Source: Platanthera guangdongensis (taxonomy: Eukaryota; Streptophyta; Magnoliopsida; Asparagales; Orchidaceae). From it: a DNA stretch of 64,000 bases. The notes under the pieces are model-generated. The model was not told where the DNA came from. It ran no database searches and was given only the letters and a program-made list of their open reading frames with translations. Within the stretch, counting starts at the first letter, position 1. Each line of letters opens with the position of its first letter. The stretch spans positions 1,510,812 to 1,574,811 of the forward strand of contig CM077159.1 of assembly GCA_039583875.1 (NCBI GenBank), given 5' to 3'. The position numbers and the translations under genes are program-made. Shown here in pieces: positions 10,686 through 21,762 of this stretch.

Positions 10686-11660
10686 ATGCCGGTTAGCGAA
10701 GAGGTGCGAGCTCGCCTGGCGGCAGCGGTCCTGCAGACTCAGGAGGAGGCCCTCGAGGCCGCCCCATGGCTAGTTCGCGGATCTTCCGGCCCTCTCTTCA
10801 GGCCGGCAAAGGGAAAGATTGTTAGGCGTTCTCTGGAGGGTGACTGCCCGGCTTCCAGCTCGGCGGCGGGTGCTGAGGTCGTCCCCGGGGTACGTGGCCT
10901 TCCGCTGATTATCGCTGTTTCTCTGATTCTCTGTTTTGCAGGTAATTCCCTGTGAGGAGGTGGAGAACCGGGGAGAGGATCGTCCCCCTCCTTCGTCGCC
11001 TGAGAGGGTCGCGAATTCTCCAGGTCTGGACCGCCCACCTCCGGAAACTCCCTGTCCGGCGGTCTCCCACGGGCTGGGGAAATCTCTTGAGACCCTCGAG
11101 GGAGGGAACTTTCAGGGTCGGCCGGGCTCTTCTCGCCCATCTGTCGGTGCGGGCGACGTGCCAACCCCTGGTGAGCTGGTTCTTATCGTTGGCTTTGCCT
11201 CTTGCTCGTTCATTCTGACCCCTCCCCGCTCGCAGGGTTTCACAGGGCCTCTTCTGAGACCGAGATGAGCGAAGGGTACTCTCCCCCGCCTGACGTGGAC
11301 AGTGTTTCTGACTATCTTGGCGATCCGACCGATGCGGCGGGGATGAAGAGGCAGGTGACGCGGCTATTCCAGAAACACACACTGCTGCTGCAGGAGATCA
11401 TGAAGAGAGTCGATGACGACAAGGCCGAGACCGAGGCCCGGCTCGCAGCCTTGGAGGGCCCTCCGCGCGAAGCGGAAGACGACGATGTCACCTCGCCGGG
11501 CGTGCATATAATGCGAGCCGAGGGGCATCTCAAGAGCACCGTGGAGCAGGTCGGCCTGGCTCAGCGGGAGCTGGTGGCGGTTCGCGATTACCACGATCCC
11601 CATGTGCCGCCTCGGTCGGGAACGAAGAGGCGGCACAGGTGGAAGTGGGTCGAGTACTGA
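10686..11660 (+). CDS. Antisense gene 1 of the Tat element (predicted three exons)
   Basis: Plus strand, opposite to gag-pol. Predicted exons 10686-10889, 10942-11170 and 11236-11660 join into one 285-residue frame. The introns (52 and 65 nt) begin GTACGT and GTGAGC and end TTTTGCAG and CTCGCAG, and phases match exactly at both joins. The ATG at 10686 is the first after the TATA box. The protein is Pro/Ser-rich in the middle and has a probable coiled coil in exon 3 (FQKHTLLLQEIMKRVDDD then ETEARLAALEG). The C-terminus is basic (TKRRHRWKWVEY). I do not recognise the family. Extra ORFs, some antisense, are known in Tat elements; a role is not established. The 52-nt intron is short for plants, so the first splice is the weakest point. 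Confidence 0.6.
10890..10941 (+). other. Predicted intron 1 of antisense gene 1
   Basis: GTACGTGG to TTTTGCAG, 52 nt. The length is not a multiple of 3, so the two flanking open frames join only if it is removed. Confidence 0.5.
11171..11235 (+). other. Predicted intron 2 of antisense gene 1
   Basis: GTGAGCTG to CCGCTCGCAG, 65 nt. The phase-1 join restores frame into exon 3. Confidence 0.55.
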
Positions 11661-12108
11661 CCCAGTTGTTTGCCCCTCGCTCGCGGGATACTGCGGGGTT
11701 ATCGTCACTTCGCAGCTATCTTGTATTTGTAATTGCTTGCGACTCTTTTAGCCCGCCTATGGGCCTAACTATTTTGTTGCTGAGATGTATTGAAATTATC
11801 ATGCTGCTTTTCTTTTGTTTTCCGTGGGCGGGTTAAGGGAAAGGTCCATTCTTCCTTTCGCGCTGATCGGGGCGAGGGCGAGCCGAGGAGCTCGCCAGAC
11901 GGGAATCTCCCGTCTTGCGCGGAACGGCGTGCGGGTGCGGGCTGGGGTTGGTTCGCCCGCGCCGGTCTCCCGCGGTTGCAGCCGGGCGAGAACCGTGCCG
12001 GCTCGACCTTTGAGGTGCGGTCGCGCGCGGGAAGTCGAACCGTCGGGCTGATTTTTGGCTATCCGCACCCCGCCTTTCGGCGGGAAGTTTCCCGCCCTTT
12101 CTCTTTTC
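11661..12108 (+). other. Spacer between antisense genes
   Basis: Contains an AT-rich stretch just after the gene 1 stop (about 11700-11820), likely 3' UTR, then GC-rich sequence with many CGCC/GGCG blocks leading to the gene 2 TATA box. ORFs on either strand here are short and not convincing. Confidence 0.4.
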
Positions 12109-12118
12109 CTATAAATAG
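12109..12118 (+). promoter_or_regulatory. TATA box of antisense gene 2
   Basis: CTATAAATAG on the plus strand, about 120 bp before the first downstream ATG at 12238. Confidence 0.65.
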
Positions 12119-12237
12119 GCCTTGCAGGCCCTAATTTCTCCACCGATTCCAAACTTTCTTGCTTCCCGTTCCCGCGGAGTATCGTCCGTGTTCGCCTTCT
12201 GGCTTTTTCTCGCGCGTTCGGCGGCGACTCGACGGGG

Positions 12238-14150
12238 ATGGGCGGAGGCGGCGGCGACGTGGACGGCCGAAGCAAGTGCGCTTGGACCTTCTCCGAGCAT
12301 GATTTCCCTCGCGCGGTTATCACAGAGCGCGAATACTTGGAAGCTCTAGGCGACCATATCCCAGCCGGGTTTTCTGCGAGGCGACCCGGAGAGGGGGAGA
12401 AAATCAACGACCTGTCTAGGGATGAGCTCGCCATCCCTCTCGCTCACTTTGAGGTAGGCCTGCGACTCCCCCTGTGGCCCGAGGTGCGCCAGGTGCTAAA
12501 ATACTTCGGGGTCGTCCTGGGCCAGATGACCCCGAACTCCATCGCCGTCATGATGGGGTTTGCCTGCTTCCTGCGAGAGGAGCGGGTGGAGTTCAGCCTC
12601 GCAGTGTTCCGGAAGCTGTTCTCCTTCAGGGCGAATCGAGACGGGATGGCCTACTTCTCCAGCGCCCACCTCAAGGTGCGGGAGACAGTCAACAAGAGCC
12701 ACAACTGGCTAAAGAAGTTCCTGTTCGTCAAAGGGGACTTCGACAACGTTCCCTTCTCGCCGGTGCAGCTCAGCGAGGCGAGCTATCGGCCACCCAGCCT
12801 AGGCGGCCACGAAGCCGATCTGTGCGCGTTCTTCGCTGGGAAGAACTTTGAGGTCGCGTTCCTGCACCGCCATCTTGACGACCTTGCTGCTGTCCCGCCG
12901 GGGGGAGGTTTGTCACTCGCCGTTGTTATACCTTATTCCCTTTCTTCCTTTATCTCACCCCTTCCTTCTGTCAGGCGAGCGCGACATCCCTCTTCACCCT
13001 CCTTACGAGAGCGCTCGCATTCCCCCCGGGGTTCTCGCCCGCGCGCAGGCTGCGGATGCCGCCCAGCGCGACATCCCATCGGTCCCGGCCAAGAAGCGGC
13101 CGGGTGGCGGACAGCCAGTCCCTCCGCCGAAGGTGGCGAAGACCGCGGATCATCAACCCGCCGCGAGCCAGAGAAAGGGCAAGGACCCTGTGGTCCTACC
13201 GGCTGAGGGTCCCTCGCCCCCGCGGGTTGCCTCAACCAGCGACTCCCCGGTCAGGGTGGCGGGCACCTCCGCGCCGCCGGGCAGGTCTCAAGCTGCCGCG
13301 GAGCCCGTGCCGAGAGGGCATCGCAACTTTGGCTACGGCGAGAGGTACCATGACGAGCTCGGCGTCCCGCTCCTGTCGTGGGATATGGAGTCGAACCGCG
13401 CGACGATCTTGACCCTGCTGCCGAGCTGGATGGAGCAGGATACCATCGGCGGGGAGGCGTACAACCTCTCCTTTGGTCTGTACTCGCGCGAAGACGCCGC
13501 CATTTATGACAAGGAGGAGACGCGAGTGCTTATTCATGAGAGCGCGCGAGCCCAGCTGTGTGGTCTGGAGCTGGCTCACATGGTGGGGAGGCGCTGCACT
13601 CAGGTGGAGCGGAACGCCGCGTCCATCCAAAAGATGGCGGATGAGAAAGAAGAGGCCCGGAAGCTCGCACAGGCGGACGCGGACACTCACAGGAGGCGAG
13701 CCGACGCGGCCGAGGAGACCCTCGCGCAGTACCTAGGCGGGGTGGTACGTGCTCAACCTGAATCGCACTCCCTCCTTTTCGTGGACACAGCTCACGATTA
13801 TTCCTATTCTTTTCCCCCAGGACGCGGCGACGGCGAGCCGGATGGGTGCCGAGATCGCCACCCTTGGCCAAGAAAAGGCGGCGCTGGAGGCGCGGGTACG
13901 CGAGCTGGAGGCCGCCGCCGCTGTCCCTCCTCCAGACAGCGGGGTCTGCCCGCGCGAGCATCTCTCCGACTACGACCTGGAAGTGCTAATGCAAAAGAAC
14001 GCGGCCAGCGCGGCGAAATACACGATGCAAACGCTGCGGCGCGCGGATCTGCTTACGTGCGAGGCAGCGGGACTCTCGGCGAAAGACGTGGTGCCGGCGC
14101 TGTTTCTCCCCGTGCCGGAGCCTGGCGACAAAAACTTCCAGCCCATTTAG
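12238..14150 (+). CDS. Antisense gene 2 of the Tat element (gypsy-type transposon domain plus coiled coil)
   Basis: Predicted exons 12238-12907, 12975-13744 and 13821-14150 give one 589-residue frame. Introns of 67 and 76 nt start GTTTGT and GTACGT and end TTCTGTCAG and TTCCCCCAG, and phases match at both joins. The first ~220 residues (LPLWPEVRQVLKYFGVVLGQ, PNSIAVMMGFACFL, NKSHNWLKKFLFVKG) resemble the plant domain catalogued as putative gypsy-type transposon, known from antisense ORFs of Tat-like elements. The middle is Pro/Ala/Ser-rich. The C-terminal third has long Ala/Glu/Arg heptads typical of a coiled coil (KMADEKEEARKLAQADAD, then LGQEKAALEARVRELEA). No catalytic motif is visible. It is convergent with pol (transcription towards 15.5 kb). 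Function unknown; a chromatin- or nucleic-acid-associated dimer is only a guess. Confidence 0.68.
12908..12974 (+). other. Predicted intron 1 of antisense gene 2
   Basis: 67 nt, T/C-rich, from GTTTGTCAC to CTTCTGTCAG. It splits a Gly codon; removal restores the frame. Confidence 0.65.
13745..13820 (+). other. Predicted intron 2 of antisense gene 2
   Basis: 76 nt, from GTACGTGC to TTTTCCCCCAG, phase 0. The AT content rises sharply inside it compared with the GC-rich exons. Confidence 0.68.
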
Positions 14151-14676
14151 GATTTCTCGACCCAGATCCCGCGTCTTCCCTGCCTTTTGTAATTTACTTT
14201 TCAGATGAACATCATTATGTATATCTGTCTGTTTTGAGATGTATGCGCGGGTTGCACTTATACTTCGTGTTTTTTTGCCATTGCTCTTTTTATAAGTGCT
14301 CTCTCGCCCGCTTATTTTTTCAACGCCGTCATTGCCGGATGGCACGACCTGCCCCTCGCGGCCTGGTTCGGACGAGGCGACTGCCCGTCCGCCGAGCGAG
14401 GCGAGCCGGTTCGCCCCTCGAGCGAGGTGAGCCGGCTCGTCCCTCGGCCGTATGCCTATTTACCCGAGGGCTCTCGCCCAGGCTTTTGCGTTTACTCGGC
14501 CGCCTTCCCTGGGGCTTGAGGGTGAGGATATGCTAGGCCCTTTCTCCTTTTTTCTGACTTACTCTTGTGATTCCGACCTGCTGCTCATGCTTTTCGAGTA
14601 ATTCCCGGCCTCGCCGGCTAGGTGGGGGTCCGGCGACGTGATTTGTTCTGGGTTGCAGGTTATCGCCTACTAAGCC
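14151..14676 (+). other. Antisense gene 2 3' flank
   Basis: After the stop comes an AT-rich 3'-UTR-like stretch (about 14180-14330), then GC-rich sequence with diverged relatives of the tandem-repeat half-unit (TTCCGGCCTCGCC and GGTGGG near 14605-14635). No gene. Confidence 0.45.
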
Positions 14677-15415
14677 ATTCCATCGAGTGACTTCCGGCCC
14701 TGCCAGCTAGGTGGGAGCCTGGCAGCGGGATCTTCTCGAGGCTAGGGATGACACCGAGTGACTTCCGGCCCTGCCAGCTAGGTGGGAGCCTGGCAGCGGG
14801 ATCTTCTCGGGGTCCAAACACATTCCATCGAGTGACTTCCGGCCCTGCCAGCTAGGTGGGAGCCTGGCAGCGGGATCTTCTCGAGGCTAGGGATGACACC
14901 GAGTGACTTCCGGCCCTGCCAGCTAGGTGGGAGCCTGGCAGCGGGATCTTCTCGGGGTCCAAACACATTCCATCGAGTGACTTCCGGCCCTGCCAGCTAG
15001 GTGGGAGCCTGGCAGCGGGATCTTCTCGAGGCTAGGGATGACACCGAGTGACTTCCGGCCCTGCCAGCTAGGTGGGAGCCTGGCAGCGGGATCTTCTCGG
15101 GGTCCAAACACATTCCATCGAGTGACTTCCGGCCCTGCCAGCTAGGTGGGAGCCTGGCAGCGGGATCTTCTCGAGGCTAGGGATGACACCGAGTGACTTC
15201 CGGCCCTGCCAGCTAGGTGGGAGCCTGGCAGCGGGATCTTCTCGGGGTCCAAACACATTCCATCGAGTGACTTCCGGCCCTGCCAGCTAGGTGGGAGCCT
15301 GGCAGCGGGATCTTCTCGAGGCTAGGGATGACACCGAGTGACTTCCGGCCCTGCCAGCTAGGTGGGAGCCTGGCAGCGGGATCTTCTCGGGGTCCAAGCA
15401 TATTCCAATTATCTG
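14677..15415. repeat. 145-bp tandem repeat, about five copies
   Basis: Period 145 bp, each unit made of two ~72-bp half-units that share GAGTGACTTCCGGCCCTGCC and GTGGGAGCCTGGCAGCGGGA. They alternate between endings GAGGCTAGGGATGACACC and GGGTCCAAACACATTCC. The copies are almost identical. The array lies between pol and the antisense genes. Tandem repeats in this 3' region are a known trait of Tat-lineage elements. Repeated ORFs in it are repeat artefacts. Confidence 0.92.
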
Positions 15416-15492
15416 AGCAAGCTAGACGTGACAATCCTGGGGGGGGAGAGAAGAAAGACTTCATTATAACAAATCGCGTCGCTTACAGGTGC

Positions 15493-18400
15493 TTAGGGAA
15501 AAAACATCTTCATGTCGTCTCCACTCCAGGTGAGACTCAGGGTCTCGCCCTCTACATTTTGGAGCCGATAGCCCCCTGACTTCAAAACTTCCTTCACAAT
15601 GAATGGCCCCTCCCAGCTGGGGTTGAGCTTCCCCACGGATGTCGACCTTCCTGCCGCATCCACCTTCTTCAGCACCAGGTCCCCCTCTGCAAATTGCTTT
15701 ACCCTGACATGCTTGTCAAAGTATTTTGCCATCCTCCTTTTGACCTCCTCCTGTCGAATGGCCGAGAGGTCCCTCAACTCTTCCACCATGTCAAGGGAGA
15801 GTCTCAGCTCCTCCTCGTTCTCGGTTTGCCATTCCTCTCGGCCCTCTTTGGCCGTCCCGACTCGCGGCGTTTGGACTTCAAATTCTATGGGGAGCACCGC
15901 CTCGCATCCATGGGAGAGCTTGAAGGGGGTCTCCCCTGTGGCCGTGTTAGGGGTGGTTCTAAGGGCCCAAAGAACAGCGGGGAGCTGCTCCACCCAGCTC
16001 CCCTTTAAGTTCTCCACCTTCTTCTTGAGGAGGTTGACGATGATCTTGTTCGCCGCCTCCACCTGCCCGTTGCTCCTGGGGTGGTGGTCCGAGGCGAACC
16101 TGAGGTCGATCCCGAGCTGCTCGCAGAAGATGGTGAACTCGGCGCTGGCAAACTGGGGTCCGTTATCGGTGACGATGGCTTGGGGCAGCCCATGGCGACA
16201 GATGATCTCCCCCCAGACAAAGTTCCTGATCACTTGGGAGGTCACCTTGGCCAACGCCTTCACCTCCATCCACTTTGAGAAGTAGTTAATCATCACTAGG
16301 AGGAACCTTCGCTGGCCGCTGGCCTGGGGGAACGGCCCAACCAAATCCATTCCCCAGATTGCAAAAGGCCAAGGGGCCGTGATACTCTTGAGTTGTTGGG
16401 CCGGCTGTAGCTGGAGGGGGGCGAATAGCTGGCACTTATGGCATCTCCTTGCGAACTCTGCGGCGTCCCGGCCCAGGGTGGGCCAGAAATACCCTTGCCT
16501 GACTATCCTTCCTTCCAAGGTCCGACTCCCGGAATGACTCCCGCACTCTCCGGAGTGGACTTCTTCTAAGATCCTCGGCGCCTCACCCTCGGACACGCAG
16601 CGGGCCAGCATCCCGGAGAGGGTCTTCCTATACAGCTGCCTGTCTTTAAGGAGGTAGTAAGCGGACTTGTGCCTCAGCTTCTTCTTGTCCACTCCCTCCG
16701 GATATTCTCCCGTGGAGAGGAAAACTATTACTGGATCCATCCATGAAGGCTGCCGGTCGATCTCCATGAGCTCCCCTTCTTCGATGGAGGGGCGGAAAAG
16801 GTCGGTGATGGTGCCCCCCACCCGGGGGCCATGCTTTGCTAGCTGGTCGGCATGGTCATTCTCTCCCCTCGGTACGTGCCGGATGGAGAAGGTCTGGAAG
16901 GTCCCTATGACTCCCTTCACTTTGACCAAGTATAACTTCAGAGCGGGCTCCCTTGCTTCGAACTCTCCGTTGATCTGGGAAGCCACCACCATGGAGTCGG
17001 TTAGGACCTCCACATCCAGCACCCCCAGCTCCCTGGCCAGGCGCAGTCCCGCTATCACTGCTTCGTACTCGGCTTGGTTGTTGGTAATGGGGAAATGCAC
17101 CACCACCGTCTGCTCAATCTGAGTCCCTTGGGGGCTCTCCAGAACCACCCCTATCCCGAGTGAATGCCTTCCTGAGGCTCCATCCACCCTCACCTTCCAG
17201 GGAGTCGGGCAAGCGAGCTCCTCCTCTGCTACTTCTACCACGTAGTCGGCCAGGAAGTCGGCCATCGCCTGATCTTTGATCGAGAGCCACGGAGCGAAGG
17301 AGACATCGAACTCGCTTAGCTCCACCGACCACTTGGCCAGCCGGCCTGAGTGCTCCACTCCCTCGAAGATGTTGCGGAGAGGATGGTCGGTCACCACTCG
17401 GATCGAGTGCGCCTGGAAGTAAGGTCGTAGCCTCCGAGCCGAGATGATTAGGGCGAATGCAAGTTTCTCCAAGATTGGATACCGGAGCTCGGCCTTCCTT
17501 AGGACCCGGCTGACGTAATAGACAGGGAGCTGTCTCTTCCCCTCTTCTCGAACCAAGACGGAGCTCAGAGCCTCCGCCCCGACCCCGAGATATAAGAACA
17601 GATCCTCACCCTCCTTCGGCCCCTGGAGCAACGGGGCTTGTGTTAGCTGCGCCTTGAGGGCCTGGAATGCCTTCTCGTATTCCTTAGTCCATTCGAACCT
17701 CTGGCCTCCCCTCAGCATTTTGAAGAAGGGGGAGCACTTCTCCCCTGCCCGAGACAGGAAGTGGCTCAGTCCTGCTAGCTTCCCTGTCAACCGCTGGACC
17801 TCCTTTGCATTCCGCGGGGACCCCAACTCCAGGATAGCCTTGACCTTGTCGGGATTCGGCTCGACCCCCGCGGGGGTGAGGAGATGCCCCAAGAACTTCC
17901 CCCGGCTAGCCCTGAAAACACACTTAAGGGGGTTCAGCCGCATCTTGTATCGGCGCAGGGTGGCGAACGTCTCCTCCAGGTCCCGGAGGTGGGAGTCCAC
18001 GTCTCGGCTCTTGATCATGAGGTCGTCCACGTAGACCTCCAAGTTTCTCCCCCTTTGCTCCTTGAAGACCCTGTCCATCATTTTTTGGTAGGTGGCCCCG
18101 GCGTTCTTCAGCCCAAATGGCATCATCTTGTAGCAGTAGCAGCCGTCCCCTGTGATGAATGAGACATCCTTGATGTCCGGGGGGTGCATCCTGATTTGGT
18201 GGTAACCTGAAAAGGCATCTAAAAAACTCATTACAGAAAAGCCGACGGCTGAGTCAACCAGCGCGTCGATCCGAGGCAAAGGATAACAGTCCTTAGGACA
18301 AGCTTTATTAAGAAGAGAAAAATCGATACACAATCGCCAGCGGCCGTCTCCTTTTTTGACCATCACAACGTTGGAGACCCAACCGGGGTACTGGATTTCG

Positions 18401-19090
18401 GACACGAAGCCAGCCTTGAGAAGCTTCGCCACCTCCTCCCTGATGGGTTCCGCCAGCCTGTCCGCCGTGGACCTCTTCTTTTGCTGGACGGGGCGTGTTC
18501 CCGGGTCCAGGTTGAGGCGGTGGCAAGCCACGTCCGCGTCAACCCCCGGCATCTCCGCGGCGCTCCAGGCGAAGATGTCCACGTTCTTCTGGATGCACTC
18601 CAGCATCCTACCCTGGTCCTCCGGGGTCAGCCCCCCGCTGACGCGGATCCTCTCCACCCTGCCTCCGCGGGTGAGCACTTCCAGTTCCACCACCTCCTCT
18701 GCGGCCTCCGGCCTGGACTGCTCCCCCCATCCTTCGGCGTCCCCTTCCTCCGGAACGGAGACCTCTACCTCCATTTCTCCTCCTACGGCCCTCACTTCGG
18801 CCACTTCCTCCATATCTCCTCCTTCCGCCTTCTCTGCGCAGTCCTCCTCCATCCTCCGCCCCATCTCCTCGGCTCCTTCTTGCCAAGAGATGGTGTTTAC
18901 CGCGGTGACGTAGCATTCCCGCGCCACCTTCGGGTCTCCCCTAACCCTGACCTGCACCCCCTCAGCGTTGAACTTCAGGCACTGATGGAAAGACGAGGGG
19001 ACGCAGCGGAAGGCGCTGATCAGGGGCCTCCCGAAGATTGCGCTGTAGCTGCTGGGGGCGTCCACAATGACGAACTTGCAGTTTCGGGAC
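15493..19090 (-). pseudogene. Tat element pol: RT, RNase H, second RNase H, integrase
   Basis: The open frame extends 5' to 19212, but sense coding in this frame begins near 19090 after a frameshift; residues are counted from 19212. RT at about 225-500 with CIDFSLLNKACPK, DAFSGYHQI and the active site YVDD at 394-397. The gypsy RNase H at ~535-655 lacks a clear catalytic Asp at the expected first position. A second, archaeal-type RNase H lies at 675-795 (VDGAS, NNQAEYEA, LTDSM, HADQLAKHG). Integrase has a zinc module at ~886-927 (H..H..C..C) and the triad Asp 956 (GMDLVGP), Asp 1016 (TDNGPQFA) and Glu 1052 (GQVEAAN). It ends in WSGDDMKMFFP. The dual RNase H marks the Tat lineage. This frame is open and long and its integrase triad is intact. 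Confidence 0.92.
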
Positions 19091-19447
19091 TGCCCCCCCC
19101 AGGGTGACATGGAGGCCGACTCCTCCCTCCACCTCCTTCCTTTCCCCCGAGAACCCGAACAAGGGCCCGTCCGAGGCCAACACCCTTTTTGCCTCCACCT
19201 GCATCGCGTCAAACGCCTTTTTGAAGACGACGTTCACGGAGCTCCCATTGTCCACGAGGATCCGAGAGACGGTGAAGTTCTCGATGGCGGCCTTGATGAC
19301 CAGCGCATCACAGAACGGGTCCTCGTGGTCCGGCATATCACTTCTGGAGAAGGTGATCCTCTCCTCCGGGGGCGGGGTTTGGGATGTAGAGGCGACGCTC
19401 TGCCGATACATGGTGTGGAGGCTTGCCTTGCGGGAAGCCTCAATCCC
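19090..19447 (-). pseudogene. Tat element aspartic protease
   Basis: Retropepsin region with the active-site motif ILVDNGSSVNVVF (D-N-G-S in place of the common D-T/S-G). It lies in a different frame from both gag (upstream) and pol (downstream). The shift into pol falls near an eight-C run at about 19092-19099, and the shift from gag falls near a G run at about 19445. Either real mutations or sequencing errors could explain these. Confidence 0.82.
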
Positions 19448-20906
19448 CACTCCCCGTAGATCACCCCGATCCCTCCTCGGGTCCCCATATCCACCCGGTC
19501 TTCACAGCGATCCTCCTCCGCCCGAGGCAGGACATCCTCGATCCTCACTTCCTGCCGCACCTCCTCCTGCTGCTGCTGCCGATCTCTGTTCCCTCTCATC
19601 TCCAAGAACTCCGGGCATGTGGCTGTGGCGTGCCCCTCTTCCTGATGGAAGTCGCAGTAGGGCAGCTCCACCCTGAACTCCCTTCTCCTCCTCCTCATGA
19701 CCCCCCTCCTTGCTCCCAGGGCTATGGCCATGGCCTCCTCCTGATCGGGGAGCCGCGGCCTCTGACCCTGCCTCCAGCCTGGTGGGTGGAACTGGTCCTG
19801 CCTCCCCTGATAGTGACCCCTCCCGTAGTATCCCCTCTGTGGCCCCTGCCCCTGCCACTCTGGTCTCCAGCCCAGCCTATGGTCGGGCTCCTGACGCCCC
19901 CACCCCGGCTGCTGTCCTTGGAGCTGCCTCTGCTCCCTCTGCTCCCTCTGCCTGGGCTCCCCCCTCCTCTCTTCCTGTCCTCTTCCTCCCTTCGACTCCT
20001 TTTCCTCCTCAGTCGCCCACCTGGCCAACTTCCTTGCAAATTCTGGGTTCGACGCCTCCCCGTCGACCTCTCTCGCCGCCCTTTCCATCAGCTCCTCGTA
20101 GGAGAGGGGGGGAATTCTCTTCAGCTCCATGCGGAAGAAACCCTGCTGCAGGCCCAGTGTGAAGGCCATCATCAGACTGTGGCCCGGCATCTCCTGGACT
20201 TGGGTAACCTCCTCCTGGAACCGATCGACGTAGCTCCCCAACGTCTCGTTCACCCCCTGCTTTATGTGGAACAGGGACTCAGACTCCTTCTTCCTCTTCT
20301 TTGATGTAGTGAACCTCAACATGAAACCCCGGCGCAAGTCTTCGAAGCAATAAATGGAACTAGCCGGCAGCTGGTGGAACCACTCCCTTGCCTTCTCTCG
20401 GAGGGTGATGGCGAAGAGACGGCACTTGAATCCGTCCGACATCTGACGGATGGAGACTACGTCCTCCAACCACTGGACGTGCTGAACCGGGTCTCCCTTC
20501 CCTGTGTAGTAGGTCATCTCGGGCTCCCTGAACCCTTCTGGCACTGGTGCTGAAGAGACCAGCTCGCTGAATGGACTGCTTCCAACCACCGGGCGAGCCG
20601 GCGAGTCCCGCGAGCCCAACTCGCCGAATCGACCTCGGCCTGCCGAGCCGGGGAAGAGCTCGCGCCCCGAGAGCTCGCTCCATCGGCCTTCCTCAGCCAC
20701 TTCCCGGCTCGCCTGCCAGGAGCGTCTTCGCCTAAAGAGGGGGCGGTCGCGATCTGGGCTGCCGGAGTCGAGCACTCGGCCCGCACGCCGAGTGCGATCT
20801 TGACGAGGTCCAGCACCTCGTTCCTGAAGTCTTCAAACATTCCCACTGTTGCGAGAGGCGGAGGGGGCGGCGAGTTCTGCCTGTCGGATCCTTGACCTCC
20901 CGTCAT
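19447..20906 (-). pseudogene. Tat element gag
   Basis: Capsid-like gag. The main open part (from 20775) holds the retrotransposon gag core: EPEMTYYTGKGDPVQHVQW, AREWFHQLP, FEDLRRGFMLRF, LGSYVDRFQEEVTQV. Then comes a Gln/Arg/Gly-rich linker and a Cys-His knuckle CDFHQEEGHATATC. The likely ATG is at 20906 in another frame (MTGGQGSD), with a one-base shift near 20775. It packages element RNA in cytoplasmic particles. Confidence 0.85.
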
Positions 20907-20944
20907 TGAGCTCGCCAAAGCTTTTCTGCGCTGACCACTTTCCA

Positions 20945-20958
20945 CGCTCACCGCACCA
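20945..20958 (-). other. Tat element primer binding site
   Basis: TGGTGCGGTGAGCG on the minus strand, three bases inside the 5' LTR. The matching tRNA was not identified. Confidence 0.5.
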
Positions 20959-20961
20959 AAA

Positions 20962-21757
20962 TGTTGAAACCGGAACCCGGCTTCCTGTGGAGTTCTGCCC
21001 TTGGGGAAGGGGTGGTCTCGCACCTACTTTGCTCCTGCAAGAAAAACAACGAGAGAGACAAGGGAAAACAGACCCAAGGGCTCGGCAGGGAGGTCCCACC
21101 ACAAACCCGGAAGATCTCTGAGCGCTTCCCCTCCTTAGCCAAGAGCCGAGCTAAGGTACCCTCAGAGAACACTTGAGAATGAGAGCAAGGAGGCACTGAA
21201 AGCGTGCCCTCTGAGGTACCCCTTGGGTCTTATTTATAGATTTTCAGAATCTGAACTGCCAATAACCAAAAGAACTGACCTGGAAATACCAAAAAGCCCC
21301 TGGTTGGGCCTGCCAACAGCCAAACTCCGCTGTTCTGAATAGCTATGCGCAGTCCAACCTGGTCTGCCAACAGCGGGGCTCCGCTGTTCTGAGTAGCTAT
21401 TCGCACCCCTGGGAGTCAGCTCGCCTCTAGTTTCCCCGCGGAAGGCGGGCGCGGCCTGGCCTCGCGGCCCGCCCATCCTCCCTGGGCGAGCGCGAGACGA
21501 TATGGGCGAGCCGTCCGTCTTCTGCCGGGCGGACCGGCAGCCAGGTCGCGTGCGGGTTGGCCGGCGATCGTCGCGACCTTGATCGACTCGCCAGTCGCAG
21601 GTCGCCGGGCTTATCTGCTTTGGCCGAGGATTCCTTGTGCGACCCGCTCGCTCGCCTGCCAGCTCGCTCGCCTGAAATGGGCGGGAGCGGGCCAGCCCTT
21701 CTGCCGCTCTGCTCAACCTCTCTGGCGGGACCCGCTCGCCGGACACGGCGTTGTACA
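20962..21757 (-). repeat. Tat element 5' LTR
   Basis: 796 bp, nearly identical to 9696-10492, same termini. TATA-like TCTATAAATAAG on the minus strand near 21230-21241. Confidence 0.93.
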
Positions 21758-21762
21758 TTTAA
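21758..21762. repeat. Tat-element target-site duplication, right (TTTAA)
   Basis: Exact match to 9691-9695. Confidence 0.93.

Larger units (their letters stand above)
9696..21757 (-). mobile_element. Ty3/gypsy Tat-lineage retrotransposon with antisense genes
   Basis: 12,062-bp minus-strand element with 796-797-bp LTRs, inserted in the Sirevirus integrase (TSD TTTAA). Sense order: 5' LTR 21757-20962, primer site, gag, protease, RT, two RNase H domains, integrase (to 15493), a 145-bp tandem repeat, two plus-strand antisense genes (14150-10686), 3' LTR 10492-9696. The second, archaeal-type RNase H between RT/RNase H and integrase marks the Tat lineage. It is much richer in G+C than its surroundings. 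The LTRs differ at only about ten sites by eye, so this is among the younger insertions, yet three frameshifts break gag-pol. Confidence 0.93.

Noticed and set aside
14778..15464. Series of identical 62-residue ORFs on the minus strand
   Set aside because: They repeat with the 145-bp tandem unit and are produced by it.
15599..20304. Plus-strand ORFs opposite the Tat gag-pol (for example 15599-16285 and 19423-20304)
   Set aside because: Shadows of the GC-rich, stop-poor sense frame; no promoter-like sites or splice structure as seen for the two antisense genes.
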